Below are positions 8,177-17,513 of a stretch of 64,000 bases of DNA, piece by piece. The stretch is from assembly GCF_034424155.1 (NCBI RefSeq), contig NZ_CP139993.1, forward strand, positions 1 to 64,000, in the 5' to 3' direction. The position numbers and the translations under genes were made by a program. The notes beneath the pieces were generated by a model that made no database searches, was not told where the DNA came from, and saw only the letters and a program-made list of their open reading frames with translations. The DNA comes from Hafnia alvei. Its GTDB lineage: Bacteria > Pseudomonadota > Gammaproteobacteria > Enterobacterales > Enterobacteriaceae. Position 1 is the first letter of the stretch, and every line of letters starts with the position of its first letter.

Positions 8177-8546
8177 TAACGTGTAAACTCAAATTAATCC
8201 AATAAAAAAAAGAATGTTTTAATTTTGTTGAGGTTGCTTTTGTTAAGATTTAAAAAGATAAAACGATTCATATATACTGAATGTTTTGATTAGGAAATGA
8301 ATTAAAAGTTAGACTCAAATTTATCATGAAAACGGTGTGAGTAAATAATTTGCTCATTAGCATCGGTCAAAGGGCTTATATTCAGGTCAAAATCATCAGG
8401 TGGTTTAATATTCATTAAGAATGGAAGAGATAAAGTAAAGATTGGTATTTTTTTATCTCTTTAATGTTAGTTGTATATATTTCATTTATTTACTTAAGAT
8501 TTTTTACCTATAAATCATTACTTCTATTTTAACAATTGGAGCCATT
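8177..8546. other. AT-rich region upstream of the AraC-type gene
   Basis: 370 bp of AT-rich DNA, probably containing the promoter of the AraC-type regulator. I see no gene, no strong repeat and no clear operator in it. Confidence 0.5.
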
Positions 8547-9299
8547 ATGGAAGACTCTCATGATAGTATATGCTGCTATATGCTTTTCAGTGAAAGCAAA
8601 GATATTAACTTCAAGTTTAAAGATCGCGATGAAGTAGTATCAGCTGGTGATATAATTTTGACGAGTGACACTCACCGAAATTTTTTTTCGAAAGATGAAG
8701 TTATTGAGTTTCCACTGAGTCAAAGAATAGTACATGAAATGATCAGTTTTCTATCAAAAGAGAACCTACATCCTTTAGTACACAATAAAATACCTGAGTT
8801 TTTTACGGCCAAGTGTAGCTCAAAATATTTTTTTAGAAGAACTTCCCATCTCTACAATAAAGGTGTTAACACCAAAAATGAACATGCGAAACTAGTTACT
8901 CATGCCTTGATGCTGTTATCTGAGTTTTTTCATCATGCTCATCTCTTGAGCTTTTTAATTCAAACGGTGAGAAGTATTACTACTACAAAAGTCACCGCTA
9001 TAATTCAAAGTGATTTAGCTAGAAACTGGAGGCTAGATGATTTAGCAAGTGAACTTTGCATAAGCGCGAGTTGCTTAAAGAGAAAACTTCGTGATGAAGG
9101 AACATGTTATAAAGAGATTATCACTGATTGTAGGATGCAGCTAGCTACCGTATTACTTAAAGGTACTAATGTTTCAATGTATGATATTGCAGTAAAGTGT
9201 GGATTTTCAAGCACATCTTACTTTATCTCTGTTTTTAGAAAGTATTTTTCCACCACTCCTTTAAATTATTCTAAAGAAATATTTTATAGAGGATTTTAG
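8547..9299 (+). CDS. AraC/XylS-family transcriptional regulator
   Basis: A 250-residue regulator with a poorly conserved N-terminal half and a C-terminal AraC-type DNA-binding domain (about 148-245). Its two helix-turn-helix units are WRLDDLASELCISASCLKRKLRDEG and VSMYDIAVKCGFSSTSYFISVFRKYFSTTPLNY. Architecture and very low GC content resemble the horizontally acquired virulence activators of the Rns/CfaD/ToxT/GadX type; the exact subfamily is not certain. GGAG lies 9 bases before the ATG. Likely targets are the nearby Slp lipoprotein and type I secretion/adhesin genes, inferred only from position. Confidence 0.85.
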   Translation: MEDSHDSICCYMLFSESKDINFKFKDRDEVVSAGDIILTSDTHRNFFSKDEVIEFPLSQRIVHEMISFLSKENLHPLVHNKIPEFFTAKCSSKYFFRRTSHLYNKGVNTKNEHAKLVTHALMLLSEFFHHAHLLSFLIQTVRSITTTKVTAIIQSDLARNWRLDDLASELCISASCLKRKLRDEGTCYKEIITDCRMQLATVLLKGTNVSMYDIAVKCGFSSTSYFISVFRKYFSTTPLNYSKEIFYRGF

Positions 9300-9349
9300 A
9301 ACTCACTTTCAACAAAGTTTATATAAACGTCAAATCTTAAGGTGTTAAA

Positions 9350-9451
9350 ATGACTAAGATTTCTATTATAATGTGTTTTAGTTTTTTGCTAGGATTATCA
9401 ATGTTGACTACCTTTTCTATATTTGCATTCAGTAAAATATTTATATTATAA
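9350..9451 (+). CDS. Candidate 33-residue single-span membrane peptide
   Basis: An ORF reading MTKISIIMCFSFLLGLSM, then TTFSIFAFSKIFIL, hydrophobic throughout and consistent with one transmembrane helix. It begins 50 bp after the AraC-type gene with AAGGTG about 8 bases before the ATG, so it could be co-transcribed with the regulator. In such AT-rich DNA a short hydrophobic ORF can arise by chance, and no family was recognised. Confidence 0.35.
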   Translation: MTKISIIMCFSFLLGLSMLTTFSIFAFSKIFIL

Positions 9452-10030
9452 AAATACTGATAATTAACCTTAAGAAGATAACGATTATAGTGATGGAGTA
9501 GATACTGTCTTTGGCTCTTTTTTTAGGGGGGCATGAATGTCAATGACAAAATTGATATTTAATATAACTGTAAAAGACTATATCTAATACATTGTCATGT
9601 TTCTATATTTACATATAGAGGCTAATGCTTTTAAAAATCTCTATAGATTGATTTTGTTATAATATTATAATAATGCTCATAAATGGTTAATGTTGATAAA
9701 GGTCATTAAGTTTTAAATTAAAGAGATTCGTCTTTTATTATATGTGTGCATTGTTTTTTTTGATTATCTATAGTATTAATAAGTAAAATAAATAAGAGGC
9801 ATGTGGAATAGTTCTCTTTTAATGATTTATAAAGAGATGGGTTGTTATTGCATATCAGATTGGAATCATTTTATTTGTCAGTGCTTAACTATTCTATATA
9901 CGTATTATATCATGAGACCAATTATTATCATTATTAGACTTGATTAGTGATAATAGGTAAAAATGAAGTGACAATAAGAACCTTGAGTGATAAAAGTAAT
10001 TTCATTAAATCAATCCTTTGGAGTAAAATT
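9452..10030. other. AT-rich intergenic region
   Basis: About 580 bp between the candidate small peptide and the lipoprotein gene. It is very AT-rich with no credible ORF. It must hold the lipoprotein promoter and any AraC-type binding sites, but I cannot define them by eye. Confidence 0.5.
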
Positions 10031-10645
10031 ATGTCAGTGTTGAAAATAAAAAGTGGAAGAAAATCGAGTTGCAGCTTATTTTCTTTAATTATAAGTGGAA
10101 TGTTTTTATTGAGTGGGTGTAGCTCAATACCTAAAAATATTGAAGGAAGTAATAGTCCAATCCTCCAGAAAAATTTTATTTCAGTTCATAATGAACCGGA
10201 GCTATATGAAGGCCAGCAAGTGCGATTTGGGGGCACAGTAGTAAATGTTATAAATAAAGGTAATGAAACATTACTGGAGTTGGCTGTGTTACCTTTAAAT
10301 TCAGAGGCTAAGCCTGAAGTTAATAAACAATATCAAGGTAGAATTATTGCTAAAAGTAATAAGTTTTTAGACCCTGCTAATTTCAGAAATCACCTAGTCA
10401 CTCTTCTAGGTAGTTTGACTGGTAGTGAGAAAGGAACTATTGGTAAGACTCCGTACAATTTTGTGACAATGAACATTGACGGCTATCAAATCTGGCATGT
10501 AACGGAATATATTCAACCAATTGCTGAATGGGACTATGGTTATGGCCCTTTTTGGCAACCAAATGTATGGAATAATGGTTTTGGGCCTTACTGGGGATGG
10601 TATGGACCTGATGAGGGAAAAGTAATCACAACCTTAACCCCTTAA
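10031..10645 (+). CDS. Slp-family outer-membrane lipoprotein
   Basis: A 204-residue predicted lipoprotein. Its signal peptide has a hydrophobic core (FSLIISGMFLLSG) and lipobox LSGC, giving lipidation at Cys ~28. The mature part has the Slp/YeaY features: NEPELYEGQQVRFGGTVVNV, a strand-rich core with LLELAVLPLN, and the C-terminal half containing YQIWHVTEYIQP. Family members are starvation- and acid-linked outer-membrane lipoproteins. The C-terminal tail is unusually aromatic and glycine-rich (YGYGPFWQPNVWNNGFGPYWGWYG). The ATG at 10031 is preferred over 9947 because GGAG precedes it and it gives a proper signal peptide. Neighbouring an AraC-type gene recalls chromosomal slp-gad loci. Confidence 0.82.
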   Translation: MSVLKIKSGRKSSCSLFSLIISGMFLLSGCSSIPKNIEGSNSPILQKNFISVHNEPELYEGQQVRFGGTVVNVINKGNETLLELAVLPLNSEAKPEVNKQYQGRIIAKSNKFLDPANFRNHLVTLLGSLTGSEKGTIGKTPYNFVTMNIDGYQIWHVTEYIQPIAEWDYGYGPFWQPNVWNNGFGPYWGWYGPDEGKVITTLTP

Positions 10646-10654
10646 TTAATGACC

Positions 10655-10684
10655 ACCTTAGTTTCATTTGCAACTAAGGTCTTT
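10655..10684 (+). terminator. Rho-independent terminator after the Slp-type gene
   Basis: ACCTTAGTTT and AACTAAGGT form a stem just after the lipoprotein stop, followed by CTTTAT. It has a modest U-tract. Confidence 0.6.
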
Positions 10685-11337
10685 ATAAGAACGGTTATCT
10701 CTCGTGAAAATCATATTTTTCCACAGTTCAAGAAGGTTCGAACCTTTGAATGACCATAAAAAATCAATTCGCAATCTAGTAAAACCATAGATTAAACATG
10801 GTTTTTTTTAGCTAAAATGCCTTTGACTTTAACTCTTAAATATCTCGTGTGCTGAAGTTTACACTTATTCATTCATCTACTACTTAAACTACACTTAAAT
10901 TCTGCGCATCGCTTGCCCCTACATCTTCTAGCTAAAAATCGAATTAAAGAAATTTTTTGCGTTAAGAAAATAACGTTAATAACGCAAAAATGTACACTCT
11001 TGTTCGGAAATATCCTATTTAATAACAACATCTTTCGTTACTAGCAAAGCATAAAGAAACACCTTAAGGAGCAGATGGGGTAGTGAAATATCACCGTGTC
11101 ATTAAGCTTTTATTATTTGTTCATTGGTTTCAGTTGAAGCATTTTGCTATGCTATTTCCGCATAAAATTCTTTACTATCTCAAATACGAGTTTAAATTAT
11201 AGATACAAATGATTTTTATATTAGCTTTGCGAGTTTACTTCAAGGCTACATAGTTCTCAGGGGACAATATCAGTGCTGATATTTCAGTGTTACGTTCAGC
11301 AAGGTAGTGAGCTGTAAATTTTAGGGAAAAAATTTGC
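10685..11337. other. Intergenic region upstream of the TolC-type gene
   Basis: About 650 bp with no credible gene. It is AT-rich and must contain the promoter of the exporter/adhesin operon. No recognisable operator motif was found by eye. Confidence 0.45.
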
Positions 11338-12657
11338 ATGAGAAATTGCATTAAACAATCTGTTTGCATCCCACTGACTTTACTGATGATTTATGGATTT
11401 TCGGCTATAGCTTATGGTAGCACCGGCACAGTCTTAGTAACTTCACTCAAAGAAAGCATTTTGTTTGCCTTCGACCGTGATCCTTCGATAAGCCAGCAAG
11501 CAGCACAAGTAGGAATTGGACATGCACAGGTTGATGAGGCTCGTAGCGGTTGGATGCCCCAAATTTCTCTTAATGGCAATACTGGGCGTAGCCAAACGAC
11601 CGACTCAAGCGGATCACTCAACAATTCGGCTGCCTGGGGGCTTAGTCTGACACAGTTAGTGTATGATTTTGGTAAAACTAACAGTTCAATTGACCAAACC
11701 TCAGCACAACTTGATGGTTATATGTTTCAGCTAATGGGAACGCTTACTAACGTCGCGGAGAAAACAGCGCTTAGCTATGTTGAGGTGATGCGCTACTCAG
11801 AGCTTGTCAAAGCTGCTGAAGAAAATATTAATGCGCTTAACAATGTTCAACATCTTGCGAAATTGCGTTCTGATGCAGGTTTAAGCTCCACATCTGATGA
11901 ATTACAAACCCAAACTAGAATTGCTGGCATGCAAACAACACTCGAGCAATACAAAGCAGCTCTGCATAGCGCTAAGGCAAGGCTTTCGGTACTAACAGGC
12001 ATTGATGCACAGCAATTTACGCCATTGCCAAAGAGGTTGGACCTTAAATTGAACTCTTTAGATAGTATCGAATATTCTTCGATACCATCTGTTCTTGCTT
12101 CAAAATCTATGGAAACCTCTGCTCAATATGGTGTTGAACGAGCAAAAGCGCAGCATTGGCCCACCTTGAGTCTGAAGGGCGGCAGGACTCGATATGAGTC
12201 AGATAATCGTTCCTACTGGGATGACCAAATCCAATTAAATGTTGATGCACCTATTTATCAAGGAGGTGCGGTCTCAGCTCGCGTTAATCAGGCTGAGGGC
12301 GCTCGTGCAGTTGCATCCTCCAACCTTGATCAAGCGCGTTTGGATATTTTACAAAAAGCGTCCATCGCGCAAGCTGATTGGATGGGGGCGCAGGGGCGGA
12401 TTCATGCTGGGCAATTACAATTAGAAAATGCTGTGCGTACACGAAATGTATATAAAAATGAATATACGTTAAGCAAAAGAAGTATTAACGATCTACTCAG
12501 CGTTGAACAGGATGTATGGCAGGCTGCCTCTTCAAAAATTATCGCTTCCTATGATAGTTGGGGGGCTGGTATCAATTATGCTTCCGCGATTGATAATCTA
12601 ATGCCTCTAATTGGAATTGAAAAAAATGCAGCATCAAAATTACCGGATTTAAACTAA
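11338..12657 (+). CDS. TolC-family outer-membrane channel of a type I secretion system
   Basis: A 439-residue OMF protein with a signal peptide (cleavage likely after IAYG, ~27). It has the duplicated TolC fold: two halves beginning SLKESILFAFDRDPSISQQAAQVGIGHAQVDEARSG and ...SIPSVLASKSMETSAQYGVERAKAQHWPTLSLKGG, each followed by long helices, with QLVYDFGKT at the beta strand region. TolC is usually ~470-490 residues, so this is at the short end, as in LapE/BapB-type exporters dedicated to giant adhesins. The neighbouring truncated BapA-like gene supports that role. The ABC transporter and membrane-fusion genes expected beside it are missing from the window. Confidence 0.87.
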   Translation: MRNCIKQSVCIPLTLLMIYGFSAIAYGSTGTVLVTSLKESILFAFDRDPSISQQAAQVGIGHAQVDEARSGWMPQISLNGNTGRSQTTDSSGSLNNSAAWGLSLTQLVYDFGKTNSSIDQTSAQLDGYMFQLMGTLTNVAEKTALSYVEVMRYSELVKAAEENINALNNVQHLAKLRSDAGLSSTSDELQTQTRIAGMQTTLEQYKAALHSAKARLSVLTGIDAQQFTPLPKRLDLKLNSLDSIEYSSIPSVLASKSMETSAQYGVERAKAQHWPTLSLKGGRTRYESDNRSYWDDQIQLNVDAPIYQGGAVSARVNQAEGARAVASSNLDQARLDILQKASIAQADWMGAQGRIHAGQLQLENAVRTRNVYKNEYTLSKRSINDLLSVEQDVWQAASSKIIASYDSWGAGINYASAIDNLMPLIGIEKNAASKLPDLN

Positions 12658-12771
12658 TCAATTTAGTCTTTTTCCAAACAATTTATCAATAATGGGTCCA
12701 TTATCCCCGGGGGTAACTGTACCCTTTGAAGTACAAATTATCAAAATTAGTTTGCTTCTATGGAGAAGAAT

Positions 12772-13168
12772 ATGAGTCAAATTATGGCGGTTGATGTCAT
12801 CGTTCGTAAGACAGCAGAAAAGACAGTGCTAACCGCAGGCGGTAATTTATCAATCTCTGTTTCTGCTCCAAGCGTCATTGAAATACATGGTTCATCTCAG
12901 GCTGTATCTCATTATATCCGTCAAGGTAAAGATCTTCTTATCTATATGAAAGATGGTAGTGTAATCCGCTGTACTAATTATTTTGCGGAGTACCCCGATA
13001 CGCCAAACCACTCTGAGTTAGTATTCAATGATGGAGGAGAGCTGACACATATTTCATTTTCTGAAGCAAGCGAGCCAGAAGGATTTGCGGCAACTGTACT
13101 GACTCCACAAGAAGAACTAATCGAGAGTATTGAGCCATTTTTAGAGCAGCATAGTCGTATGTTCGATA
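12772..13168 (+). pseudogene. BapA/LapF-type giant adhesin, N-terminal prefix only, cut by IS1
   Basis: About 132 residues remain, beginning MSQIMAVDVIVRKTAEKTVL. This is the 'BapA prefix-like' domain at the N-terminus of very large RTX-type adhesins secreted by type I systems (BapA/SiiE/LapF relatives). These proteins normally run to thousands of residues of Ig-like repeats, so nearly all of the gene is gone. The ATG at 12772 is preferred to 12760 because GGAGAA precedes it by five bases. The frame reaches IS1 at 13169 and terminates at its first in-frame TGA. It lies 114 bp after the TolC-type gene and was probably its substrate. Confidence 0.82.
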
Positions 13169-13223
13169 GGTGATGCTGCCAACTTACTGATTTAGTGTAT
13201 GATGGTGTTTTTGAGGTGCTCCA

Positions 13224-13499
13224 GTGGCTTCTGTTTCTATCAGCTGTCCCTCCTGTTCAGCTACTGACGGGGTGGTGCGTAACGGCAAAAGCACCGCCGG
13301 ACATCAGCGCTATCTCTGCTCTCACTGCCGTAAAACATGGCAACTGCAGTTCACTTACACCGCTTCTCAACCCGGTACGCACCAGAAAATCATTGATATG
13401 GCCATGAATGGCGTTGGATGCCGGGCAACTGCCCGCATTATGGGCGTTGGCCTCAACACGATTTTACGTCACTTAAAAAACTCAGGCCGCAGTCGGTAA
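13224..13499 (+). CDS. insA: IS1 InsA, copy 2
   Basis: 91 residues, intact zinc finger and helix-turn-helix, identical in sequence to the InsA of copy 1. It overlaps the insB frame for the programmed frameshift. Confidence 0.92.
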
Positions 13500-13921
13500 C
13501 CTCGCGCATACAGCCGGGCAGTGACGTCATCGTCTGCGCGGAAATGGACGAACAGTGGGGCTATGTCGGGGCTAAATCGCGCCAGCGCTGGCTGTTTTAC
13601 GCGTATGACAGGCTCCGGAAGACGGTTGTTGCGCACGTATTCGGTGAACGCACTATGGCGACGCTGGGGCGTCTTATGAGCCTGCTGTCACTCTTTGACG
13701 TGGTGATATGGATGACGGATGGCTGGCCGCTGTATGAATCCCGCCTGAAGGGAAAGCTGCACGTAATCAGCAAGCGATATACGCAGCGAATTGAGCGGCA
13801 TAACCTGAATCTGAGGCAGCACCTGGCACGGCTGGGACGGAAGTCGCTGTCGTTCTCAAAATCGGTGGAGCTGCATGACAAAGTCATCGGGCATTATCTG
13901 AACATAAAACACTATCAATAA
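13418..13921 (+). CDS. insB: IS1 InsB frame, copy 2
   Basis: 167 residues with the three catalytic acidic positions present. It carries SLLSLFDVV rather than SLLSPFDVV, a variant shared only with copy 4 (30594-31097). This marks copies 2 and 4 as closer relatives. Confidence 0.92.
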
Positions 13922-13936
13922 GTTGGAGTCATTACC

Positions 13937-16288
13937 AGATACACTGATGCATTCGTATTTTTCAGTTCGCTTTGCTTTTCCGCAGCATTAATCTGTACAA
14001 ACTGATTGATCATTTATTTTGATAACATGCCATGGATGCGTTCGGCTGAATGATAAGCAGCTTTATAGTATTTGTTGCTAAAACACCAACTCTTCCTAAA
14101 GCTCATATTTTATTCAAAGTAGTATGAGTACGGAGATTTAAAATTCCAGCATTACAGCTCAGAAAATCAATCAGAATTCACGTAGCGCAACCAATCCTAT
14201 ACAGCCAACACGTTCACATAGCCCCCTGCGCTATGTATCTATCTCAAACATTCACAAAATGTATAATAACTCGAAGTATGGTGGCTACAACTCGCCTTGG
14301 TAATTTATTGCGCTAATACAATGAGTTACAGTAGACGAATTGTAAAAGTGGTGGAATTTACCTGGAATAGGTACTTTTGAATACAGAATTATGATATGTA
14401 TGCAAAAAACCTAGCGCTTAAATCCAATAAATTTCAAAAAAATTTTTCATAACTATTTTTTTAAAAATGCGAAATATCTAGCTAAATGATGGTGAATCTC
14501 AACTAAGATCAATATCTCATGAATAAGAAAAGCAGACTCAAATCTCTCTAGTTGCTTATTATAGACTGTTGGATGCGAGGACTCTGATTTCATAAAGCAT
14601 GCCGACCATTGAACACTTCCTACAACAATTCATATTAAAAATCAGATACCTACTACTGAAATCTTAAATATAATTATCCTGACATTACCAAGAATAAATC
14701 AAATTACTATAATTAGCGACGCCAATTACCATCTATTATTGATGCATCTTCCAAGAGAATTTTAAAGTTTAGGAATAACAAGATAAGAATTTACTGAATC
14801 AACTGAAAGGATATCGAAAGCAATGATAAATCACTTAATGTACGTAGTGATGAATGTCAAAACATAGCTATATTAATAGCGGTTTGCAACTAATGAAAGT
14901 AATTAAATATTTGCCCTGTGTTTAGAAGCAAAGTAATCAGCGCGGACTCATAAGATACTAGTCATAGATTATTCGAATACCTACCAACAGTTAGGTATAT
15001 TTAACAATTTTGAATACTCCAAAAAGTTCCAGCTGGCAAACGATGCATATAAATGGCTATGATAAATATCCATCATTAACACCTCATTATTTGAGTGTAA
15101 ATTTGTTAATATATAAATATGAGTGTTACTTAACTACTTGCATCATGCTGTTACTGAGAATCCAAATCCTTGCGTAATACAATTTATCTGAGAGTAAAGA
15201 ATCTCAAGACGATCTTGTGATGCTTACTCGAAAACTTAAACTAAAAATTATTCAGGACTCAATAAGAGGTACTCGTCTACACTTGAGCTTTTCCATCAAA
15301 TTGACTAAGAATTTGCACACACTATTCACCTTCTTTTTATAACGAATTAAACTTATCTATTTATGATTACACTTCACTTAGAAAACCTAAATCCACATAA
15401 GTATTTTCTAAATATCATAACCCTGATGAACAGTTTTTCTTATAATTGGCATGCTATGCAAATATTTTAAATAAGGCTATCTTTTACATTTAAAATTTAG
15501 CAAAGTTTTGACAGTTGAAAAATATATCTACAATTAAGATATATATTGTTGCAGTAAGAGCGAAGTTTTTGCTGTCTATTCTAGCCAAAATAAAAGTGTC
15601 GAATATTAGGGCTAGCAATACTTGTTATTTCGTTTATATCAAAAATTCTAGAAATTGTTTTTTCGAGGCGGAATTTTAATTCGTAAACATGATAATTTTT
15701 AGAGTTGTGTACAAATTACCTCACAATTAGTTTAAGTGGCGATTTCAGGCTGAAATTCTCACATAAAACATTTATAATTCAGATGGTTACCTACTGGTTT
15801 ATTTGGCGAGAATTTGATGGTGAGTGACTATTAACTTAACAAAGCACGACAAACTAAATCTCGCCTAAACTTCTTAGCCGTTTATACTAAGGCTTGCTAG
15901 TGATGGGTTTATGTCTTCAATTTTTTAATTTTTACGCTTCAAATTATTTATCGGTTTCACAGAAAATTACCTCGGCCTCCCTCTTTACACGAAGAATTAT
16001 ATCAAAAAAGATATTTTGCATGACATGTTACACTGTAAGCATCATTATTAATCATAGAGCTGTAAGCACTATACTTACCCAAAAACGAATATACCAATAT
16101 TTTAATCTCGCTATATTTCCTCTTGTAAACCTACAAATCAGTATATTTCATCTAAACAATCTTTTGCCTTTTGATGGTTTCTAGGCAGTGGTATATACAA
16201 AATCAAAAAAAATTTGAGATAGAGAACGTGCATATCCGTTGAGATAGCTAGTAACTTATCAATACAAAACATCAACTAAGGCACAGCC
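13937..16288. other. Coding desert, AT-rich, first part
   Basis: About 2.35 kb with no ORF that has both reasonable length and translation signals. The longest frame (15894-16184, 96 codons) starts in AT-rich DNA and has a composition like random translation of it. The only structured element I see is a parS-like palindrome at 15737-15756. It may be decayed coding DNA or expanded spacer DNA. Confidence 0.6.
15737..15756. repeat. P1-parS-like palindrome, site 1
   Basis: TGGCGATTTCAG-G-CTGAAAT, which has the arms of site 2, though the right arm degenerates after CTGAAAT. ATTTCA/TGAAAT equals the P1 ParB box A core, and TGGCGA equals the complement of P1 box B (TCGCCA). Confidence 0.6.
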
Positions 16289-16315
16289 ATTGGCGATTTC
16301 AGGCTGAAATCGCCA
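16289..16315. repeat. P1-parS-like palindrome, site 2 (perfect 13-1-13 inverted repeat)
   Basis: TTGGCGATTTCAG, one central G, then its exact reverse complement. It combines box-A-like (ATTTCA) and box-B-like (TCGCCA) elements on both arms. This is the most perfect of the dispersed sites and lies about 10.6 kb from parB. ParB binding is inferred. Confidence 0.7.
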
Positions 16316-16437
16316 ATAAATAACCATAAAAATTCATGTAGATAAAATTTTTTTGCTAGAAAAAATTTTCAACAGTACATAAAAATTGTTTTTGGAAATT
16401 CATTTGCGGATTGTAAAGATAACAGATTCTTAATTTC

Positions 16438-17513
16438 AGGGCAGTTTGTCACACTATGCTTAGATACATGAAATAATTAGTTATATGTCTTTTGAGTAAT
16501 AACTGAAGGCATGCAGCATCGTGCTCATGAGTAATGATTTTCTAATCTAATCAACCATGAATCTACATGCGATTTACGCATTTTGCAGAAATCAATAAAA
16601 GCTAAATGTCACGATTATCTTATGGCAGAAAGGAGCAATGTCAGTCGTATGGCGATCTCAGCCTGAAATATAAATCAACCAAACGAATTGAGGCCTACCT
16701 TCAGGGCAGTTTGTCACACCTTGCTTAGATACATGAAGCATTTAGGTTATATGCCTTATGAGTATTTACTGAAGGCTGCAGTATCGTACTCATGAGCAAT
16801 GATTTTCTAATCTAATCAACCATGAATATACATGCGATTTACGCATTTGGCAGAAATCAATAAAAGCTAAATGTCACGATTATCTTATGGCAGAAAGGTG
16901 TGATGTCAGTCGTATGGCGATTTCAGCCTGAAATACAAATGAACCATCCGATTGAGGACTACCTTCAGGGCAGTTTGTCACATCTGGCCTGGATGAATGA
17001 AATATTTAGGTTATATGCCTTTTGAGTATTTACTGAAGGCATGCAGCATCGTACTCATGAGCAATGATTTTCTAATCTAATCAACCATGAATATACATGC
17101 GATTTACGCATTTTGCAGAAATCAATGAAAGTTAAATGTCACGATTATCTTATGGCAGAAAGGTGTGATGTCAGTCGTATGGGGATTTCAGCCTGAAATA
17201 CAAATCAACCGTCCGATTGAGGACTACCTTCAGAGCAGCTTGTCACATCTGGCCTGGATGCATGAAATATTTAGGTTATATGTCTTTTGAGTATTTACTG
17301 AAGGCATTCAGTATCGCACTCATGAGCAATGAATTTCTAATCTAATCAACTATGAATATACATGCGATTTACGCATTTTACAGAAATCAATTAAAGTTGA
17401 GTGTCACGATTATCTTATGGCAGAAAGGTGCAATGTCAGTCGTATGGCGATTTCAGCCTGAAATACAAAAGAACCAAACGAATTGAGGACTGACTTCAGG
17501 GCAGTTTGTCACA
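16438..17513 (+). repeat. Tandem array of ~265-bp units, each with one iteron and one parS-like palindrome
   Basis: Four consecutive imperfect units followed by a fifth iteron. Iterons (AGGGCAGTTTGTCACA type) start at 16438, 16703, 16967, 17232 and 17498, spacing 265, 264, 265 and 266 bp. A palindrome (ATGGCGATTTCAGCCTGAAAT type) lies 53-54 bp before each of the last four iterons, at 16649, 16914, 17179 and 17444. The intervening ~210 bp are also conserved between units (for example ACATGCGATTTACGCATTTTG and CACGATTATCTTATGGCAG, each recurring). No ORF runs through the units, so selection, if any, acts on DNA sites. Confidence 0.85.

Larger units (their letters stand above)
13169..13936 (+). 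mobile_element. IS1 copy 2 (768 bp)
   Basis: A full-length copy in plus orientation, interrupting the BapA-like gene. Flanks TGTTCGATA (left) and AGATACACT (right) do not match, and the sequence on the right does not continue the adhesin. A deletion or inversion next to this copy is therefore likely. Confidence 0.97.

Noticed and set aside
15894..16184. 96-codon open frame in the AT-rich desert
   Set aside because: Starts without a ribosome-binding site, amino-acid content mirrors random AT-rich translation (Ile, Phe, Asn, Ser, Leu), and no recognisable domain.
16438..17513. Possible CRISPR array, because of regularly spaced repeats
   Set aside because: Period is about 265 bp with similarity along the whole unit rather than short repeats with unique spacers, and no cas genes are present.
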